A stretch of DNA of 64,000 bases, from NCBI GenBank assembly GCA_032718475.1, contig JAUCBJ010008242.1:1-64000 (forward strand). The letters run 5' to 3'. Shown here piece by piece: positions 58,599 to 64,000 of this stretch. Both the position numbers and the translations under genes were made by a program. The notes beneath the pieces are model-generated. The model had not been told where the DNA came from, did not search any database, and was given only the letters and a program-made list of their open reading frames with translations. This DNA comes from Nemertoderma westbladi (lineage: Eukaryota; Xenacoelomorpha; Nemertodermatida; Nemertodermatidae). Numbering within the stretch: position 1 is the first letter of the stretch; every line of letters begins with the position of its first letter.

Positions 58599-59750
58599 TA
58601 TTCCCATGGAAACTAGAATTCTCTGGAACTGTTGGTTTTACCTTTGAAAAAAGATTCAGTCCAGATTGTGGTTCAGATAACACATACCAAGTTTCAGAAA
58701 ATATTGTAGTTTATGTCCAAATTACCGATTTTCTATCATAATGCATCTTTTTGCAGTGGTTGTCATGGAAACTGAAAAATAGAACAATGTAATTCGGATG
58801 CAGAATAAGTCATATAATGGGGGTAGGTCTTGGTCCCAAGTCATAATACTATTAACTTTTGTTTCAAATTATCATTTTAGAAATTTTAACATCTGTTTAG
58901 TCTTGTTGCTATGGTAATTGGATTGTGTAATTAACCTCGAATGGATTGTATATGGACCTTACAGATGACTTGCAAAACCTCAAATTTATATTTATTACAT
59001 TATTTTGCTGCAAATAGAGTATTGAATTTAGACTTGAATGATATCGACTTTAATAAACTCCAGTTACCATGGTAACAAGATATTTATGGAATGTTTTAGG
59101 TTTTACTAAAAGTTTCAACTAGTGGTCCAGATAACACATATCCAATTTCGTAAAATTTTATCGCGAAGTCTATGTCCAAATGAGTTATTTTTGTATAAAA
59201 ACATCTGTTTTCAGCGGTTGTCATGGTAACTGCAAAATTAAACAATGAAATTCGGACGCAGAATAAGTCATATAGTGGGGGTAGGGGTTGGTCCCAAGTC
59301 ATAACACCTTAACCTTAGGCTTCAAATTAACATTTTGTCAATTTTAACATCTGTTTAGCCCGGTTGCCAAGGTAACTGGATTTTCTATTTAACCTCAATC
59401 GGCTCTGCTGCGGACCTTATAGTTGAGTTGAGAAACCCCAAGTTTATATCTATTATAGTTTTCTTACAAATAGAGTTATAAATATTGACTTGAAATACAT
59501 AGACTTTTTTAAAAGTCCGTTGCCATGGAAACCAGATTTTTCCTGGATATGAGACCCATCCCAAAAGATGCGCCTCGTCGAGTAGTATATACATGCAAAA
59601 TTTCAGGGTACTTTTAAAGGCTAGTTTTTTCACCTATCAAAAAAAAACAAATCTGCCTCACACAAGTAAAATAGCCCACTATGAATAGACCATCTCAGCT
59701 AAGGAAAATCTTTCTTAGCGAAAGTAGTTGATTTTCCTTAGCTTCGTGGA
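58599..59750 (-). mobile_element. Array copy H17, lacking its CTAG end
   Basis: Begins at TATTCCCATGGAAACTAG, about 115 bp into the standard copy, and ends with a normal TC end. Confidence 0.8.
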
Positions 59751-60596
59751 TGGTGACTGGATTGTGTAATTAATCTCGAATGGATTGTATTATGTATATG
59801 GACCTTATAGATGAGATGCAAAATACCAAATTTATATATATAACATTATTTTGCTACAAATAGAGTATTGAATTTAGACTTGAATGATATAGACTTTAAT
59901 AAACTCCAGTCACCATGGTAACTAGTCATTTCTGGAATGTTTTCAGTTTCACCAAAAGTCCCAACTAGTGGTCCAGATAACACATACCCAGTTTCATAAA
60001 ATTTTATCATGAAGTCTATGTCCAAATGAGTAATTTTTGCATAAAAACATCTGTTTTCAGCGGTTGTCATGGTAACTGCAAAATAAAACAATGAAATTCG
60101 GACGCAGAATAATTTATATAGTGGGGGTAGGGGTTGGTCCCAAGTCATAACACCTTAACCTTAGGCTTCAAATTAACATTTTATAAATTTTAACATCTGT
60201 TTAGCCCGGTTGCCAAGGCAACTGGATTTTCTATTGAACCTCAAACGGCTCTGCTATGGACCTTATAGTTGAGTTGAGAAACCCCAAGTTTATATCTATT
60301 ATAGTTTTCCTACAAACAGAGTTATAAATATTGACTTGAAATACATAGACTTTTTTTGAAGTCCGTTGCCATGGAAACCAGATTTTTCCTGGATATGAGA
60401 CCCAGTCCAAAAGATGCGCCTCGACGAGTAGTATATACATGCAAATTTTCAGGGTACTTTTAAAGGCTAGATTTGCCGGGGGTCAAAAAAAACCAAATCT
60501 GCCTCACACAAGTAAAATAGCCCACTATGAATAGACCATCTCAGCTAAGGAAAATCTTTCTTAGCGAAAGTAGTTGATTTTCCTTAGCTTCGTGGA

Positions 60597-61934
60597 ACTT
60601 GTGCTTCAAATTATCATTTTATAAATTTTAACATCTGTTTAGTCTTGTTGCTATGGTAATTGGATTGTGTAATTAACCTCGAATGGATTGTATATGGACC
60701 TTACAGATGAGTTGCAAAACCCCAAATTTTGATTTATTACATTATTTTGCTACAAATAGAGTATTGAATTTAGACTTGAATGATATAGACTTTAATAAAC
60801 TCCAGTTACCATGGTAACAAGATATTTCTGGAATGTTTTGAGTTTCACTAAAAGTTCGAACTAGTGGATCAGATAACACATATCCAGTTTCGTAAAATTT
60901 TATCGCGAAGTCTATGTCCAAATGAGTTATTTTTGTATAAAAACATCTGTTTTCAGCGGTTGTCATGGTAACTGCAAAATTAAACAATGAAATTCGGACG
61001 CAGAATAAGTCATATAGTGGGGGTAGGTGTTGGTCCCAACTCAATACTATTAACTAGTGCTTCAAATTATAATTTTATAAATTTTAGCATCTGTTTAGTC
61101 TTGTTGCTATGGTAACAGGATTTTCTAATTAACCTCGAACCGGAATGGCTTGGATATGGACCTTATATGAGTTGCAAAACCCCAAGTTTATATATATTAC
61201 AGTTCTGCTACAAATATAGTTATGAATATAGACTTGAATAAACTACAGTTACCATGGTAACTATATATTTCTGGAATGATTTGAGTTTCACTAAAAGTTC
61301 CAACTAGTGGTCCAGATAACACATACCCAGTTTCGTAAAATTTTATCGCGAAGTCTATGTCCAAATGAGTAATTTTTGTGTAAAAACATCTGTTTTCAGC
61401 GGTTGTCATGATAACTGCAAAATAGAACAATCAAATTTGGACGCAGAATAATTTATATAGTGGGGGTAGGGATTGGTCCCAATTCATAACGCCTTAACCT
61501 CAGGCTTCAAATTAACATTTTATAAATTTTAACATCTGTTTAGCCCGGTTGCCAAGGTAACTGGAAATTCTATTTAACCTCAATCGGCTCTGCTATGGAC
61601 CTTATAGTTGAGTTGAGAAACCCAAGTCTATATCTATTATAGTTTTCCTACAAATAGAGTTATAAATATTGACTTTTAATACATAGACTTTTTTCTAAGT
61701 CCGTTACCATGGAAACCAGATTTTTCCTGGATATGACACCCATCCCACACGATGCGCCTCGACGAGTAGTACATACATGCAAAATTTCAGGATACTTTTA
61801 AAGGCTAGTTTTTTCCGGAATCAAAAAACCCCAAATCTGCCCCATACAAGTAAAATAGCCCACTATGAATACACCATCTCAGCTAACGAAAATCTTTCTT
61901 AGCGAAAGTAGTTGATTTTCCTTAGCTTCGTGGA
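60597..61934 (-). mobile_element. Array copy H18, lacking its CTAG end
   Basis: Starts in mid-monomer at ACTTGTGCTTCAAATT right against the TC end of H13; the missing part is not seen elsewhere in the window. Confidence 0.8.
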
Positions 61935-61942
61935 CCTAATTA

Positions 61943-63669
61943 CGAGAAAGGCATTTCCTAAAGGAAATGCAACCACGAAGCTAAGGAAAATTAAACAAAC
62001 GGCCACACTTTGGTTCGTTGCTTAGCCTCGTTTAGTAGCAATTGTCAATAATTAACTTCTATTCCCATGGAAACTAGAGTTCTCTGGAACTGTTGCTTTA
62101 ACCTTTGAAAAAAAATTCAGTACAAATTGTGGTTCAGATAACACATATATATACTGAGTTTCAGAAAATATTGTAGTTTATGTCCAAATTACCGATTTTC
62201 TATCAAAATGCATCTGTTTGCAGTGGTTGTCATGGAAACTGAAAAATAGAACAATGTAATTCGGATGCAGAATAAGTCATATAGTGGGGGTAGGGGTTAG
62301 TCCCAAGTCATAATACTATTAACTTGTGCTTCAAATTATCATGTTATAAATTTTAACATCTGTTTAGACTTGTTGCTATGGTAATTGGATTGTGTAATTA
62401 ACCTCGAATGGATTGTATATGGACCTTACAGATGAGTTGCAAAACCCCAAATTTTGATTTATTACATTATTTTGCTACAAATAGAGTTATTGAATTTAGA
62501 CTTGAATGATATAGACTTTAATAAACTCCAGTTACCATGGTAACAAGATATTTCTGGAATGTTTTGAGTTTCACTAAAAGTTCGAACTAGTGGATCCAGA
62601 TAACACATATCCCAGTTTCGTAAAATTTTATCGCGAAGTCTATGTCCAAATGAGTTATTTTTGTATAAAAACATCTGTTTTCAGCGGTTGTCATGGTAAC
62701 TGCAAAATTAGAACAATGAAATTCGGACGCAGAATAAGTCATATAGTGGGGGTAGGTGTTGGTCCCAACTCAATACTACTTAACTTAGTGCTTCAAATTA
62801 TACATTTTATAAATTTTAGCATCTGTTTAGTGCTTGTCTGCTATGGTAACATGGACTATTTTCTAATTAACCTCACAATGGCTTGGATATGGACCTTATA
62901 TGAGTTGCAAAACCCCAAGTTTATATATATTACAGTTCTGCTACAAATATAGATTTGAATGATATAGAGTTTAATAAACTACAGTTACCATGGTAACTAA
63001 ATTTCTGGAATAATTTAAGTTTCACTAAAAGTTCCAACTAGTGGTCCAGATAACACATTCCCAGTTTTGTAAAATTTTATCGTGAAGTCTATGTCCAAAT
63101 GAATAAGTTTTGAATAAAAACATATGTTTTCAGCGGTTGTCATGGTAACTGAAAAATAGAACAATGTAATTCGGATGCAGAATAAGTTATATAGTGGGGG
63201 TAGGGGTTGGTCCCAAGTCATAACACCTTGCCCTTAGGCTTCAAATTAACATTTTATAAATTTTAACATCTGTTTATCCCGGTTGCCAAGGTAACTGGAT
63301 TTTCTATTTAGCCTCAATCGGCTCTGCTATGGACCTTATAGTTGTGTTGCGAAACCCCAAGTTTATATCTATTATAGTTTTCCTACAAATAGAGTTATAA
63401 ATATTGACTTGAAATACATAGACTTTTTTTGAAGTCCGTTGCCATGGAAACCAGATTTTTCCTGGATATGAGACCCGGCCCAAAAGATTCGCCTCGTCGA
63501 GTAGTATATACATGCAAAATTTCAGGGTACTTTTAAAGGCTAGTTTTTTCGCCTATCAAAAAACCCCAAATCTGCCTCACACAAGTAAAATAGCCCACTA
63601 TGAATAGACCATCTCAGCTAAGGAAAATCTTTCTTAGCGAAAGTAGTTGATTTTCCTTAGCTTCGTGGA
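61943..63669 (-). mobile_element. Array copy H19, long form
   Basis: 1,727 bp, CTCG-type end, TC end at 63669. Its 62,390-62,930 segment closely matches H18 60,650-61,200 but with many single-base insertions, unlike the substitution pattern elsewhere. Confidence 0.8.
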
Positions 63670-64000
63670 TTTTGCGACTTTAAAAAAAATTATGACGTAA
63701 GAACTTCAGAAAAAAAAGTAAAATTAATTGGCAAAGATCAGCCACCGTACAGTATCTTACGGTATTTCAGGTAATTTATTATTATGGCTTAAGGCATTTC
63801 TTTCCAACCGCAAACAACGTGTTTATTGTGGGAAACCAGTCATCCATTTATTGTGACGTAAATTCTGGCACACCTCAGTTGTAGAGGTAAATTCCATATT
63901 AAAATTAGGTAAATGTGTCGGATTAAAAATAGGTTAAAAATGCCCTTTCACGCTTGCATATAAGTACAGTATAAAGTCAAGTACACAATTACGCCATATC
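63670..64000 (+). pseudogene. Flank with degraded LINE reverse transcriptase fragment
   Basis: At about 63755-63885 the plus strand reads GISGNLLLWLKAFLSNRKQR, then, after a frame change, VNSGTPQ. This is the reverse transcriptase region YGI.G.LL.W...FL..R.Q.V..SG.PQG of CR1/Jockey-group LINEs. It has a stop and a frameshift and no neighbouring motifs within the window, so it is a relic. Confidence 0.6.

Larger units (their letters stand above)
54031..60596 (-). mobile_element. Array copy H13, split twice
   Basis: Segments 54031-54274, 55830-56016 and 59751-60596 (1,277 bp together) rejoin seamlessly: TCCAAATTA|CCGATTTTC and TTTGCTA|TGGTGACTGG. H14 fills the first gap; the block H15-spacer-H16-H17 fills the second. 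Confidence 0.8.
13199..63669 (-). repeat. Unidirectional array of non-autonomous Helitron-type elements (H1-H19)
   Basis: Nineteen recognisable copies, typically 1,250-1,277 bp, all in one orientation (Helitron sense is the minus strand). In that sense each begins TCCACGAAGCTAAGGAAAAT and ends GCATTTCCTTTAGGAAATGC + CTTT + CTAG or CTCG: a 5' TC, a 3' hairpin and a CTRR-like end. The 18-19 nt after the TC recurs inverted just inside the 3' hairpin, as in Helitron2/HINE elements. The 5' end can itself fold (GCTAAGGAAAATC..GATTTTCCTTAGC). Bodies consist of ~150 bp monomers. The architecture resembles bivalve Pearl elements and other HINEs. The array is split by the LTR elements at 26348-46849 and 47764-52185. 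Confidence 0.85.

Noticed and set aside
13268-63513. Dozens of similar small frames (MTWDQPLPPLYNLF.., MYILLDEAHLLGRV.., VTMTTAENRCF..) across the array
   Set aside because: They recur only because the monomer DNA recurs, lack consistent starts and ends, and cross monomer boundaries and X-boxes. No family resemblance.

Overview
This is an AT-rich eukaryotic (animal) genomic window made almost entirely of transposable elements. No host gene, rRNA or functional tRNA is recognisable. BEL/Pao and Ty3/Gypsy LTR elements, CR1-like LINEs, an intron-bearing protein-coding Helitron and Pearl/HINE-like repeats built on ~150 bp monomers all fit a marine invertebrate, possibly a mollusc. The species call is inference from element types only.

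Layout. (1) About 1-8.7 kb, minus strand: a large Helitron gene read as at least five exons whose splice phases agree, continuing off the left edge. One intron holds a foldback MITE and another a 6-bp-periodic GTAC satellite. (2) 8.7-13.2 kb: no genes; a minisatellite, a 1,056 bp foldback element with an exact 8 bp target duplication (hAT-like), and two related 250 bp repeats. (3) 13.2-63.7 kb: an array of 19 recognisable copies of one non-autonomous Helitron-type element, all in the same orientation. The ends are TC at one side and a hairpin plus CTAG or CTCG at the other, with no target duplications. Spacers are 0-115 bp and several copies are inserted inside others. The body is made of ~150 bp monomers, each with an RFX/X-box-like palindrome.

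(4) One array copy (H11, 25617-52260) has been split twice. First, a 20.5 kb LTR retrotransposon (26348-46849; 1.19 kb LTRs, TG..CA, target duplication CCATG) sits in one of its X-boxes. This element has a BEL/Pao gag-protease reading frame, has lost reverse transcriptase and most of integrase, and carries unidentified ORFs 3' of pol. It was itself hit by a CR1-like LINE (about 27.9-32.5 kb, full-length ORF2) and by a second LINE on the opposite strand (34624-38363, 11 bp target duplication). Removing the second LINE restores an uninterrupted gag frame. Second, a compact Ty3/Gypsy element (47764-52185, minus strand, LTRs identical by eye, open gag and pol) lies further along the same copy.

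(5) The right edge (63.7-64 kb) has a degraded LINE reverse transcriptase fragment.

The insertion order can be read directly: monomer array, then Helitron copies inside copies, then the BEL and Gypsy insertions, with LINEs inside BEL. The most unusual features are the one-way array with monomers and compound insertions, sharing of the X-box motif with an unrelated-looking foldback element, and the gag-retaining, polymerase-less BEL element with extra ORFs.
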